The position numbers and the translations under genes are program-made. Source: Bdellovibrio reynosensis (GTDB lineage Bacteria; Bdellovibrionota; Bdellovibrionia; Bdellovibrionales; Bdellovibrionaceae). From it: a stretch of DNA of 64,000 nt. This document shows, piece after piece, positions 39,586 to 49,046 of this stretch (the stretch's first letter is position 1; the number at the start of each line of letters is the position of its first letter). The notes below the pieces were generated by a model. It had not been told where the DNA came from and searched no databases. It saw only the letters and a program-made list of their open reading frames with translations. The stretch spans positions 1,922,001 to 1,986,000 of the forward strand of contig NZ_CP093442.1 of assembly GCF_022814725.1 (NCBI RefSeq), in the 5' to 3' direction.

Positions 39586-42324
39586 ATGACTCTACGGTTA
39601 CGGATTTTCCTATTCAATTTGATCTCTGTTTTTCTTGCGACCTTCGTAGTTGCCCTCATTGGCCTCAAGATCGTGGAATCTACCGTTATTGATAGCACCT
39701 ATGAACGCTTGACCCAGATTCGTATCAGCAAGACGACGGCGATTGAAAACTACTTCCGCGATTTACAAACCGCGATCAATCTAATTTCTTCCCACGAACT
39801 AACCGACGACCTACTAACGCAAACCCGCGTGGACACCAATCCTGACTTCCGCCGCTTGCTTGATAACTACGTTTTAGACTTCAACATCTATGACATGGCT
39901 TTGGTGAATACCAAAGGAACCATCCTTTACACCACCCGTAAAGACATCGAAGATGGGACCTCAATTTTAGAGGGCCCGAATGCAGGGAACAAACTCAAGG
40001 ACCTTTATGTTTGGGGTATGAGAGCGCAAGAAGGGTCTACGCTGTTCCTTGATTTTGATAAGGACCCTATTAATCCAAACTCTGCCACCGGGTTCGTAGC
40101 TGCACCGATTTATCGTAAGGGCGTCGTGGTCGGAGTGCTAACTCTCAAGATTTCCATTTCTGAAATCGATCGCATCACAAGCGACAACTTTGCTTGGGCG
40201 ACCCATGGCATGGGACAAACCGGAGAGACTCTCATTTATGGTGAGGACTGGAGTTTGCGTAATACTGGCCGTTTCCGTGTCGAGGGCAGTCAAATTGGTA
40301 ACACCACTGATGAGGCCGAGATCCTTTCCCCCAACCGCGGTGACGAAGATATCAAGAAAATCGAAAACCTAAGCGAGGTGCGAGAACTTGGTATCGACTA
40401 TCGAGGGCAGAAAGTCATCCGTTCCATCGGTAAAATTTATCTGCCTAACGGAGAGCTTTGGTACATTCAAACTAAAATCGATGAAAGCGAAGCCTTCGCC
40501 GTTCTTGATCGTATCGCCATCGCATCCAGTGCCGCAGCCGTCTTGATCTTCATCTTGTTCTTCTTTGCCACGTTCGCAGCAACAGGAAAAGTCGTAGAGC
40601 CAATCCAGCTCCTCACCGACCGTTTAGAAAAACTGGGTACCAGCAACCTGACTCAAAAAATCAATTACAACTCGAAGGACGAAATCGGTCTTCTTGTAAG
40701 CAAGTACAATCAACTTGCCGACCGTTTGGAAACCACCACCGTATCCAAAGAGTTCCTTGATAGCGTTATCCAATCGATCAAAGCATTCTTGTTCATTGTG
40801 AAAGTTTCCCACCACGATGACTGGCGCCAATGTTCTTATCAGATTTCTCAAGCCAACGAAGCCGCTTTAAAACTTCTGGGTCTGACTTCACAGCAAGTTG
40901 CGAATGTCGACTTAAAAACCCTGATCAACGCGCAACCGGATTTTAATAACTACACTTGGCTTTTACAAACCAGACACAGTATCGAAGCCGATATCCTAAA
41001 CAGCGAAGGTCGCAGAGTTCCAATTCTTCTGAACTGGGCCGCCCTTCCCAACCGCACTAGCAAAGATCTGACGTTCGTGTTCGTTTGTACTGACATCACC
41101 GATCGTATCACCGCAGAGTCAGCCCTGATCGAAGCCCGTGAACAAGCCGTAAAAGCATCTGCCGCGAAATCAGAATTCCTAGCTCGTATGAGTCACGAGA
41201 TCAGAACTCCACTGAATGCGATTATCGGTATCACCGATATCCTGGCTGAAAGTGATCTGAAGGCTGAACAAGCGCAGCTTGTAAAAGTTTGCGCCAATGC
41301 CGGTGAAAACCTTTTGGCTCTTATCAATGACATTCTAGATATCTCTAAAATCGAAGCTCGCGAAGTGAAGCTTGAAAGAATCGCTTACGATCTTGTCGCC
41401 ACGACGAAAAATATTTGCGACATCTTGAAACAAAAAGCCCAAGAAAAAAATCTGCATTTTTATTTGAATGTGAACTTGGATAAAGACGCTTCGCCAGTGG
41501 TAGTGGGTGACCCTACCCGTCTTCGTCAGATTCTATTTAACCTGATTGGTAATGCGATTAAGTTTACACCTAAGGGTGAAATCGCTGTTTCAGTCAGTTT
41601 TGATGAAGGCGACAAGCGCTTTGTGCGTTTTGCGATCCACGATACTGGGACAGGCATCCCGTTGGACAAGCAGCACTTGCTATTCCAAAACTTCGTGCAA
41701 GCAGACAGCTCTATCACACGTAAATTCGGCGGTAGCGGTTTAGGTCTAACGATTTCTAAAAACCTTGTAGAACTTATGGGCGGGCGCATCTGGTTTGAAA
41801 GTAAAGAAGGCCAAGGCAGTACGTTCTACTTTACGTTGCCATATCTTGCTGCCGAAGCATTGCATGAGCCAGTGAAGCTTATTGAAGTTGAAGAACAGCA
41901 ACCAAAACTGCAAGAACAAGACGCAATGATCGCTCGCAATGCGCGTATCTTGATCGTCGATGATACTGAAGACAACCGCTTCTTACTTTTAACTTATCTT
42001 AAAAAACTTCCTTATGATGTGGTTCAAGCTGAAAACGGCCTTGAAGCTGTCGAAAAGGTCTTCCACGAATCGTTTGACCTGATCCTGATGGACATTCAAA
42101 TGCCAGTGATGGATGGATACGCCGCGACTAAGAAAATTCGTGAATGGGAACGCAATACGGGACGTGCGCCAATGCCGATCATTGCCGTGAGTGCCAACGC
42201 CATGGCCGAAGATATTCAAAAGTCTTTAGATGTGGGTTGCACAGAGCACGTGACGAAACCAATTAAAAAGTCAGCGTTGTTAGACATGGTACAACGCTAC
42301 ACTTTGACCGCTCCGAAAGCTTAG
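39586..42324 (+). CDS. Membrane hybrid histidine kinase (dCache-HAMP-PAS-HisKA-HATPase-REC)
   Basis: 912 aa from the ATG at 39586. A TTG 33 nt earlier is an alternative, and no clear ribosome site exists for either. TM1 is about residues 5-26. A periplasmic Cache-like sensor (about 27-300) contains FVAAPIYRKGVVVGVLTLKI. TM2 is about 308-330, then HAMP (EPIQLLTDRLEKLG) and PAS (about 395-510). HisKA is MSHEIRTPLNAIIGI, HATPase has NLIGNAIKFTPKGE, HDTGTGIP and GSGLGLTISK, and the C-terminal receiver has LILMDIQMPVMDGYAA. It is a complete, orphan hybrid kinase, probably for a small extracellular ligand. Its stop overlaps thiQ tail to tail. Confidence 0.92.
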   Translation: MTLRLRIFLFNLISVFLATFVVALIGLKIVESTVIDSTYERLTQIRISKTTAIENYFRDLQTAINLISSHELTDDLLTQTRVDTNPDFRRLLDNYVLDFNIYDMALVNTKGTILYTTRKDIEDGTSILEGPNAGNKLKDLYVWGMRAQEGSTLFLDFDKDPINPNSATGFVAAPIYRKGVVVGVLTLKISISEIDRITSDNFAWATHGMGQTGETLIYGEDWSLRNTGRFRVEGSQIGNTTDEAEILSPNRGDEDIKKIENLSEVRELGIDYRGQKVIRSIGKIYLPNGELWYIQTKIDESEAFAVLDRIAIASSAAAVLIFILFFFATFAATGKVVEPIQLLTDRLEKLGTSNLTQKINYNSKDEIGLLVSKYNQLADRLETTTVSKEFLDSVIQSIKAFLFIVKVSHHDDWRQCSYQISQANEAALKLLGLTSQQVANVDLKTLINAQPDFNNYTWLLQTRHSIEADILNSEGRRVPILLNWAALPNRTSKDLTFVFVCTDITDRITAESALIEAREQAVKASAAKSEFLARMSHEIRTPLNAIIGITDILAESDLKAEQAQLVKVCANAGENLLALINDILDISKIEAREVKLERIAYDLVATTKNICDILKQKAQEKNLHFYLNVNLDKDASPVVVGDPTRLRQILFNLIGNAIKFTPKGEIAVSVSFDEGDKRFVRFAIHDTGTGIPLDKQHLLFQNFVQADSSITRKFGGSGLGLTISKNLVELMGGRIWFESKEGQGSTFYFTLPYLAAEALHEPVKLIEVEEQQPKLQEQDAMIARNARILIVDDTEDNRFLLLTYLKKLPYDVVQAENGLEAVEKVFHESFDLILMDIQMPVMDGYAATKKIREWERNTGRAPMPIIAVSANAMAEDIQKSLDVGCTEHVTKPIKKSALLDMVQRYTLTAPKA

Positions 42325-42956
42325 ACTTCAATTTGACCGTTACGAATGTTACTGACCTTATTAGCCATCACTTCCACATCACGATGGTCATGGGTCACCA
42401 CTAAGGCCGGTATCTTTTCATCAGCAATAACGGCCTTTACCAAACGTCGGCTTTCTTCACGCAGTTCTTGATCAAGGGCTGAAAATGGCTCGTCTAATAA
42501 TAGCAATCGGGGTTCACCAATCAACGCGCGGGCAATAGCAACCCGTTGCTTTTCACCACCAGATAATACTGAAGCCTTTCGGTCCAAGAAAGAATCCATC
42601 TGCATTTTTGCAGTAAGCTCTTTCATACGGCGAGCCACTTTGCTTTCATCCACCTTGCGGGCGCGGGCAGCAAAAAGAACATTTTCTTTAGCAGACAAGT
42701 GAGGAAATAAATCCAGAGTTTGAAAAACAACGCCCAACCGTCTTTCTGGCGTTTTTAATTTAGCCAGATCCACACCTTGAAATTCCCATTTCATCCCTGG
42801 GCAAGTTTCTAAGCCTAATAGAATTCTAAAGATAGAAGTCTTACCCGAACCGGAAGGTCCCCATAAAACGGTGACTCCTTGATCAAGGATTTCCCAATGA
42901 GGAATATCTAATTTGAAGTCACCATAATCACGGCGCAAGTTTTCGACGTAGGACAC
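42321..42956 (-). CDS. thiQ: Thiamine ABC transporter ATPase
   Basis: 211 aa from a GTG with a GGGGGGAAG stretch just before it. Walker A GPSGSGKTS, Q-loop FQTLDLFPHLSA, signature LSGGEKQRVAIARAL, Walker B LLLLDEPFSALD and switch VTHDH are complete. Its length matches ThiQ, and it lacks the C-terminal OB extension of FbpC/PotA-type ATPases. Context (thiB, thiP) gives the substrate. It overlaps thiP by 29 bp. Confidence 0.85.
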   Translation of the reverse strand: MSYVENLRRDYGDFKLDIPHWEILDQGVTVLWGPSGSGKTSIFRILLGLETCPGMKWEFQGVDLAKLKTPERRLGVVFQTLDLFPHLSAKENVLFAARARKVDESKVARRMKELTAKMQMDSFLDRKASVLSGGEKQRVAIARALIGEPRLLLLDEPFSALDQELREESRRLVKAVIADEKIPALVVTHDHRDVEVMANKVSNIRNGQIEV

Positions 42957-44382
42957 GGCTTCCCCCCGCACATATTGCAAAACAAAGTACACCCGAAACG
43001 ATAATTAAACTGCTAAGAACGATGGCCTGATTTAAGCGGTATCCCGACATCAAGGTTTCCGTCATAAGCGCGATACTTAAATCTTGATGGGCTAAAATGC
43101 GACTGACGGCAAAGTCGCCACATGCCCAGATCGAAGCGATTCCCGCTAACAATCCGGCGCGATTTGCTAATTGGGGAAATAAAATTTCCCAGAAAGTTTG
43201 GTGGCGACTCGCACCCATTGAATATGCCACAGTCATCTGCGATTCCAAGGCGTGCAGCTCACTGTCCCAACCCATTCGAAATAAACTATTTAAACTTAAA
43301 AGGGTTAGCACCAACGGAATCTTGATGTAAGGATAAATTCCTTCATTGGGACCAAGAATTAAAAAGCTAAAACAAGCAAGCGCGGTTGAAGGCGCCACAT
43401 AACCATTTAAGAACTTTTCAAACCACAGCTTCGGCCAACAATATGCAATCAGCATCAATCCTAAGAATGTTAATACTCCAACCGTTAAACCAAGAAAGAC
43501 GCTGCCAAGAAAGTTCCAAACGATCGCTGACTGCACATCATAAAACGTAGAAAGCATCGAAAGACCCGAGGTAAATCCCTGCAGATAACCGAACAAATAC
43601 ATGAACGACATCACAGATAGAACCACCAACCCAGAATAACTCCGAACTAAGCTTAAATTAGACTCGCGAGCGGTCGAAGCACCCTTTCCACGGCTGGCAA
43701 TAAACGACAATGCAAAAATAAAACAAGATTGAATAAAGGCGATTACGGTGGCTGCACCCCATTCACCAGAAAGTCTGATCTTTTCATAAATCAAAACTTC
43801 CATGGTTGTTCCGCGTCCTCCACCAACGATCAACGGAACGGCAAAGCTACCGAAACAAATCACAAATACAAATAGACCCAATAACAGAAGATCTTTTTTC
43901 AATAACGGAAATAAACCGCGCACAAAAAAGCTAAAACGCGAAGCCCCTTCCACATAGGCAAGTTCCGCCATGCCGCCGATTTTGCTTTCTATGATTCCAG
44001 CAAGTAAAACAGCGACAAGACCGAAATTAATCAACGTATGAATAATGACGATTCCTGGAATGCCCATTGGAAACGGATCAATCACGGTCAACGCTGATAG
44101 TAAAATAAAGATGGACGGCAAAAAATTCGGCAGAAGACACAAGACTTCAAAAAAACCACGCAGCCGATGACTGGTCACACTTAATAAGCCTCGCGCCACC
44201 CAAAAACCTAAAAGCAATGAAAAGACCGCTGAAAAAAGACTTTGCGTAAAGCTGTTTTTAAAAGCCCACCAAAGTTCTGCCATATCTGGAACTTCAGCGA
44301 TGCGAAATTCAAAGAATAAAAACAGAAACGGGAAAAGAAGAAACAGTACTAAACTGGTGCGAAGGATATTCCGCAAGCTCAA
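42928..44382 (-). CDS. thiP: Thiamine ABC transporter permease
   Basis: 484 aa from a TTG that overlaps the thiB stop in TTGA, with AGGGGC upstream. A longer in-frame TTG start is also possible. About twelve TM segments form two ABC permease halves, each with an EAA loop (EGASRFSFFVRGLFPLL and YSMGASRHQTFWEILFPQL). The fused two-half design is that of ThiP/FbpB-type permeases. It carries thiamine or its phosphates across the inner membrane, powered by ThiQ. Confidence 0.85.
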   Translation of the reverse strand: MSLRNILRTSLVLFLLFPFLFLFFEFRIAEVPDMAELWWAFKNSFTQSLFSAVFSLLLGFWVARGLLSVTSHRLRGFFEVLCLLPNFLPSIFILLSALTVIDPFPMGIPGIVIIHTLINFGLVAVLLAGIIESKIGGMAELAYVEGASRFSFFVRGLFPLLKKDLLLLGLFVFVICFGSFAVPLIVGGGRGTTMEVLIYEKIRLSGEWGAATVIAFIQSCFIFALSFIASRGKGASTARESNLSLVRSYSGLVVLSVMSFMYLFGYLQGFTSGLSMLSTFYDVQSAIVWNFLGSVFLGLTVGVLTFLGLMLIAYCWPKLWFEKFLNGYVAPSTALACFSFLILGPNEGIYPYIKIPLVLTLLSLNSLFRMGWDSELHALESQMTVAYSMGASRHQTFWEILFPQLANRAGLLAGIASIWACGDFAVSRILAHQDLSIALMTETLMSGYRLNQAIVLSSLIIVSGVLCFAICAGGSRVLRRKLAP

Positions 44383-45422
44383 TTGAGTGCGCCCCTGCGG
44401 ATCTCTGTCCAACGTTTCAGGATGCGCTCAACTTCTGTCACCGACGGCACTTCAAATTGATCCATGGTTTTCACATGCACCAAAGCATTGGCAAAAGGTG
44501 TTCCTTCCATAATTCCCTTCATCACCGGGAACATATAATTCTTTTCCATGATGGTTTTTTGCCCCTCATTAGAAAGCATTAAATTGATAAACTTTTCCGC
44601 CAGCTCGCAATGACGACAAAATTCAGGAATACCAACAAATTCAAATTGTACCGGAAGAGGTTCGGCGAACGGCAGCGCCGTATAGTCTTGGCGTTTTTCC
44701 TCTAGCTCATGATAAAGCGGCGACGTCACATAAGAGTAAGCCAGTTTTGCTTGCTTGCTAGTGAACAGTCCATAGGCCGTAGACCAAGTCGGCGAAAAGC
44801 TGTGGGCTTGTGCCATGATTTTATCTAGAAATTTAAAGCCTTCTTCTTCACCTTTTGATTTCAATACCCAATACAAGAACTGCATTCCTGGGGAACTGGT
44901 ACGGGGATCTTCTAACGCGATTTTTTTATTAAGCTCTGGAGCTAACAATTCATCTAGGGTGTCTGGATAGTTTGTTAATTCGTTCTTCCGGGCTACAAAT
45001 GTCAAAGCGCCCCAGTCATAGGGGATGAAAGAACCATTAGAAAGAGCCGGCTTCACTGAATCATAAACATTCAATTCACCCAAGCTAAGTTTACGCCATG
45101 TTTGTTCAGCCATGGCCTTAGACAGATCGAATTGATCAAGGCCAATCACCAAGTCTGCCCCCAGGCTTTCACCTTCGATTTTCAATCTTTGCAACAAAAT
45201 ACCTGAATCGCTGCCTTCAATGAATTCCACTTTGCATTTGCAGGTTTTTTCAAATTGCTCTTTTAGTAAAGGACCTGGTCCCCAGCGACCTGTAAATGAA
45301 GCGTAACCGAATACTCGTAAAGTCGGTACTGTACTTGTGATAGTGCTTTGTTCGTTTTTATTTAAAACCGCAAGAAAAAGTCCTAGAAAAATAACGGCAA
45401 TAAAAAAAATAAAATGCTTCAC
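44379..45422 (-). CDS. thiB: Thiamine-binding periplasmic protein
   Basis: 347 aa. The N-terminal hydrophobic segment (residues 3-20) may be a signal or an uncleaved anchor; no lipobox is seen. The mature start FGYASFTGRWGPGPLLKEQF, CKCKVEFIEGSDSGILLQRL, DLVIGLDQ, SFIPYDWGALTFV and ALEDPRTSSPGMQFLYWVL are ThiB/TbpA hallmarks. The WGPGP and EDPRTS..PG stretches in particular point to thiamine rather than iron. No TPP riboswitch was found upstream of the operon. Confidence 0.88.
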   Translation of the reverse strand: MKHFIFFIAVIFLGLFLAVLNKNEQSTITSTVPTLRVFGYASFTGRWGPGPLLKEQFEKTCKCKVEFIEGSDSGILLQRLKIEGESLGADLVIGLDQFDLSKAMAEQTWRKLSLGELNVYDSVKPALSNGSFIPYDWGALTFVARKNELTNYPDTLDELLAPELNKKIALEDPRTSSPGMQFLYWVLKSKGEEEGFKFLDKIMAQAHSFSPTWSTAYGLFTSKQAKLAYSYVTSPLYHELEEKRQDYTALPFAEPLPVQFEFVGIPEFCRHCELAEKFINLMLSNEGQKTIMEKNYMFPVMKGIMEGTPFANALVHVKTMDQFEVPSVTEVERILKRWTEIRRGALN

Positions 45423-45425
45423 GCC

Positions 45426-45908
45426 CTACCACCAAATACCGCGACGACGCTTAAAGAAGTAATAATCAAAGCCAAGACAACGACCGGCACCGACCCAAGC
45501 AAGAATCAAATGGATTGCCAAAAAAGTCTTATTTAAATCTTCTGTTGCTGGGCCTGAGATAAATAACATCGTTATACAAAGAAGAACACCCAGTAAAGCC
45601 ACCGGGCGCACGACGTAACCAATGATATAAGAAATAGCGACGGCAAATTCGATTCCTAAAATAATGAAAGCCACCGTTTGCCAGTTTGGAATCATCTGGC
45701 TGTTCGCAAAAATTTTAAACCAGTTTGGTGCGTGACTGGAAGGAAGCCATTCGGCCATTTGATCAGCAATGCGGGGTCTGCTTAAGAAGTCACCTTGAAA
45801 CTTTACCATCGCAGCTTCTAAATAATAATAACCTAAGAATATTCTTAGAAAAGAAATGGGTAATAGGTGGCCTACGTATTTAACGCTCTCAAAGAATGCA
45901 AGCAACAT
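45426..45908 (-). CDS. DoxX-family membrane protein
   Basis: 160 aa, four TM segments, with the DoxX/TQO-small-subunit feel: FLRIFLGYYYLEAAMVKFQG near the N-terminus and LLGVLLCITMLFISGP later. The C-terminus is basic (YYFFKRRRGIWW). DoxX proteins take part in redox or thiol stress at the membrane in some bacteria. It starts 14 bp after nth and ends 3 bp before thiB, so it is in the operon, but its link to thiamine is unclear. Confidence 0.78.
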   Translation of the reverse strand: MLLAFFESVKYVGHLLPISFLRIFLGYYYLEAAMVKFQGDFLSRPRIADQMAEWLPSSHAPNWFKIFANSQMIPNWQTVAFIILGIEFAVAISYIIGYVVRPVALLGVLLCITMLFISGPATEDLNKTFLAIHLILAWVGAGRCLGFDYYFFKRRRGIWW

Positions 45909-45922
45909 GAAGACATTGTGAA

Positions 45923-46648
45923 CTAGACACCCCTTTTAGGGCAAGTCTCCTCTAGGAAGCAGTGAGCGCAGTCAGGTTTTCTCGCCTTACAGATAGCTCG
46001 ACCATGGGAAATCAAATAGTGCGACAAGATCACCCAATCTTCTTGCGGTACTTCTTTGCAAAGTTCTTCTTCGATCACGACAGGCTTGTCGGTATCAACC
46101 CACCCCAAACGATAAGAAAGGCGCGCTACATGGGTATCAACAACAATCCCGCTTGGAATCCCGAACGCATTTCCTAACACCACGTTGGCGGTCTTTCTGC
46201 CAACTCCCGCAAGCTCGACCAAAGACTCGATATTCTGTGGCACTTCGCTGTTATGCTTTTCTACTAAATCAATTGCAGCTGACTTTAAATTTTTAGCTTT
46301 GTTTTTATAGAAATTCGTAGAGCGAATAAGGCTTTCGATGTCTTCCACTTTGGCTTTCGCCATCCGCTGTGGTGAACCGTATTGATTAAATAATGCAGGT
46401 GTCACCATGTTGACTCTTTCATCCGTGGTTTGGGCAGAAAGGGCTGTGGCGACTAATAATTCGTAAGGATTTGTGAAATTTAAGGCACAGTGAGCGTCAG
46501 GATAGTATCTTCTTAAAAGATCGATTGTCTCAAGGATCGGAGCGGCTTCTTTAAAAGGAGGCTTTTTCAACCCCACTTTTTTGGTTGAAGGTTTTAAAAC
46601 CTTCTTAGCCGCTTTCTTTTTTACAGCCTTTTTCTTACTGGTCACCAT
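45923..46648 (-). CDS. nth: Endonuclease III
   Basis: 241 aa. A Lys-rich N-terminal extension of about 30 residues precedes the core. The DNA glycosylase/AP-lyase for oxidised pyrimidines has the helix-hairpin-helix LVELAGVGRKTANVVLG (with catalytic Lys), the catalytic Asp in GIVVDTHVARLSYRLG and a C-terminal 4Fe-4S cluster (C-x6-C-x2-C-x5-C, CKARKPDCAHCFLEETC). The start overlaps the ferredoxin gene, which is a natural partner for a cluster enzyme. Confidence 0.95.
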   Translation of the reverse strand: MVTSKKKAVKKKAAKKVLKPSTKKVGLKKPPFKEAAPILETIDLLRRYYPDAHCALNFTNPYELLVATALSAQTTDERVNMVTPALFNQYGSPQRMAKAKVEDIESLIRSTNFYKNKAKNLKSAAIDLVEKHNSEVPQNIESLVELAGVGRKTANVVLGNAFGIPSGIVVDTHVARLSYRLGWVDTDKPVVIEEELCKEVPQEDWVILSHYLISHGRAICKARKPDCAHCFLEETCPKRGV

Positions 46649-46871
46649 CGTTACCAATGGCTTCAACTGGACAACCTTCCATAGCTTCTTTTACCAAAGC
46701 TTCTTCTTCTGGAGTGTCAGGTTGTTTAGTAACGAAAGCGTGGCCGTCTTCTTCGTGCATGGTAAAGTTCTTTGGTGCCGTCAAAACGCAAGCATCACAA
46801 GCAATACAAGACTGGTCTACGAACACTTTGCCTGGTTTATTTTCTTTCCAACTTTGACTCTTATCAGCCAT
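46635..46871 (-). CDS. 4Fe-4S ferredoxin
   Basis: 78 aa. SCIACDACVLTAP gives C-x2-C-x2-C and the final GCPVEAI supplies the fourth Cys, the pattern of a single 4Fe-4S cluster ferredoxin. It is acidic and soluble. It is the first gene of the nth-doxX-thi operon. Its electron partner is unknown. Confidence 0.88.
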   Translation of the reverse strand: MADKSQSWKENKPGKVFVDQSCIACDACVLTAPKNFTMHEEDGHAFVTKQPDTPEEEALVKEAMEGCPVEAIGNDGDQ

Positions 46872-47041
46872 CGAACTCTCCTAACAGGGACCATTTACAG
46901 ACCCGCTAATATAAATCTTTTGCCCTTGATGTCAAACCCCCTTCCGGACTTGGGTCGCATTTTTCATGGCAAACTTTGTTGAATACTAGGGCCCAGGACC
47001 AATTTAAAGATATCCTAGGATAAGTATCAAAAGGAGGGTTC

Positions 47042-48133
47042 ATGGAAGGACCTCGTTCGCCCCGTGAGACAGAGCTGCCTCAGGTTTTAGATTTTCTAAA
47101 CAAAAAACTTCGCAATGAGGCCTCTTGGTCAATCGCGGCAGAGTATCCCACCGCTTTTTCATCTAACAACTTGCACAATATGCGCATTATTGCTGATGAA
47201 GGCCACGTGTTATCCCACGCGGTTTTAAAACCCCTGATAATTAAATCCCCCCATGTCATTTATAAGGTGGGCGCCATCGGTTCCGTGGTCACCGAAGACC
47301 AGCATCGAGGTCAGGGTCTAAGCACCCAAGTCATGACGGATTGTCTTAAGTCAGCTTCAGAACAGTCGTGTGATATCGCGATTCTTTGGACTGATCTTTT
47401 TGATTTTTACCGTCGTATGGGCTTTGAATTAGCCGGCAGCGAAATCAGCTTTGTGATTGAAGATAATTTCGATGTGCCGCCTGTAAATTTACGTTTTTCT
47501 ACAGACTCTAAAGTGGCTCCGGATGCCATTTACCGTTTGTATTCAACCCATTCAGTCAATTCAGTTCGCACGATCGAAGAAACTAGAAAATTTTTAGCTA
47601 TTCCGCAAACCAAAGTTTACACCGCTTGGGAGCCAAATGGCCAGCTTGCGGCCTATGCCATCGAAGGTAAAGGTGTTGATTTAGGTGGTTATATCCACGA
47701 ATGGGGTGGATCGGTTTCAAAACTGATGGCGCTGTTTAGTTTTATTCGCGCACAAAAAAATCAACCTTACACGATCATCTGTCCTCGCCACGCGAAAAAT
47801 CTAATTAACGAATTGCGCAGAAAACCTGTGACCGTGAATGAAGGTTATTTAGGCATGATCAAGTTAGTTAACTTTGATCAGTTAGCAGCCAAAATTAAAA
47901 GAGCCTTCAGAGCAGAAGGTATTGCTGACATCGTTTTAGAAAAACATCCAAACCATTTCGTGTTCGGTATTGGTCAGGATCTATTCACGATCAACAACGA
48001 AACCGACATGGTGCGCTTGTTGTTTGGGCCTGTGGACTATCGCGCCATGGATTTGTTTAAAGAAGAAACCATTCAAAAACTTGAAAAAATACTGCCTCTT
48101 GCTATGTGGATCTGGGGTTGGGATTCAATATGA
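47042..48133 (+). CDS. GNAT-family N-acetyltransferase with C-terminal extension
   Basis: 363 aa, ATG with AAAAGGAGG a few nt upstream. The N-terminal GNAT core has VGAIGSVVTEDQHRGQGLST, whose Q/RxxGxG/A acetyl-CoA loop reads QHRGQG. About 180 residues after it form a second domain with no clear family, as in Eis-type enzymes. It transfers an acyl group to an amine; the substrate is unknown. The stop overlaps the next start in ATGA. Confidence 0.82.
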   Translation: MEGPRSPRETELPQVLDFLNKKLRNEASWSIAAEYPTAFSSNNLHNMRIIADEGHVLSHAVLKPLIIKSPHVIYKVGAIGSVVTEDQHRGQGLSTQVMTDCLKSASEQSCDIAILWTDLFDFYRRMGFELAGSEISFVIEDNFDVPPVNLRFSTDSKVAPDAIYRLYSTHSVNSVRTIEETRKFLAIPQTKVYTAWEPNGQLAAYAIEGKGVDLGGYIHEWGGSVSKLMALFSFIRAQKNQPYTIICPRHAKNLINELRRKPVTVNEGYLGMIKLVNFDQLAAKIKRAFRAEGIADIVLEKHPNHFVFGIGQDLFTINNETDMVRLLFGPVDYRAMDLFKEETIQKLEKILPLAMWIWGWDSI

Positions 48134-49005
48134 TGAAATTAAAAAATCTGCTTCTTACGATGGCTGCTTGTAGCAGTCTTGTGGCTTGTATTAAAGAACC
48201 CATGGACGAAGAACAAAATCCCGCCACCGTAGAGCAAGTGCAAACTGCTTTATCTAAAGCCTGGGGAAATGCGGATCCTTTAACCATGGCGCCAAATGAC
48301 TTTCTTTTTCAAGAAACTGAACAAAAAATAGATAGTAACGGATCTGCTTTTTTTGTTTTGCAAGAAGGCATTACTGTTTCTAAGCGTGAAGAAACGGCGA
48401 CAGATTATCTATACACCTACCTTTATCAAAACAAAGTCATTAAGCAGGGCACAGAGGGCGCAGAGTCTACCCGCGAAGATCACCGCACGGTCAGCAAAGG
48501 CACCGCGGCCGCAACGTCATTACAAGTTCAAAGCCACGATTTTCAATCCCATGTTTTAAAACCAATGGCTGACGACTATCAGATGACTTTAGGTTTTGAA
48601 AGATTCTATGGCCTTGCTTACGCTTGCGTAAAATCAGATGCCTTGGATACCTATTGTAAAGATACTTTGAAGGTTGATAGCTGCGAGATCAAGTGTTCGA
48701 ACCTTAAAGAAGAAACCGTTGTTGAAACGGCACCGGAACTTATGAAAGCGCAGGATAATTGCGCAGGCCTTCCTGATTGCAAATTAAATATCAAAAAAGT
48801 CGCCTTTGACTGGGTGATCGAGTTAAAAACCGGCCAAAACGTCGAACGACAAAGAGTGAACTACTGGGTGAAATTAAGCCCTGATCTTCCCTTCATGTCG
48901 CGCATGACCGAATATTGCTATCGCCAGCTATATCCCGTGCAAAACCAAAAGGTGCTTGTTACGACTTGCACAAAACTAAAAAACTTCAAAAAAGGGACTC
49001 CGTAG
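48130..49005 (+). CDS. Lipoprotein of unknown function
   Basis: 291 aa, starting in the ATGA overlap with the GNAT gene. The lipobox is LVAC (Cys19) after a short hydrophobic signal. The mature part has eight or so cysteines, including KDTLKVDSCEIKCS and QDNCAGLPDCKL. Several disulphides are therefore likely in the periplasm or at the outer membrane. It is co-transcribed with the acetyltransferase. No family is recognised. Confidence 0.75.
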   Translation: MMKLKNLLLTMAACSSLVACIKEPMDEEQNPATVEQVQTALSKAWGNADPLTMAPNDFLFQETEQKIDSNGSAFFVLQEGITVSKREETATDYLYTYLYQNKVIKQGTEGAESTREDHRTVSKGTAAATSLQVQSHDFQSHVLKPMADDYQMTLGFERFYGLAYACVKSDALDTYCKDTLKVDSCEIKCSNLKEETVVETAPELMKAQDNCAGLPDCKLNIKKVAFDWVIELKTGQNVERQRVNYWVKLSPDLPFMSRMTEYCYRQLYPVQNQKVLVTTCTKLKNFKKGTP

Positions 49006-49046
49006 AGTAGTCTAGGACCTTCCAAGAGCGAATCAGCGGAGGGTCC

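Noticed and set aside
45923-46871. TPP riboswitch controlling thiB/thiP/thiQ
   Set aside because: No THI-box-type pairing seen, and the intergenic gaps are only 3-14 bp.
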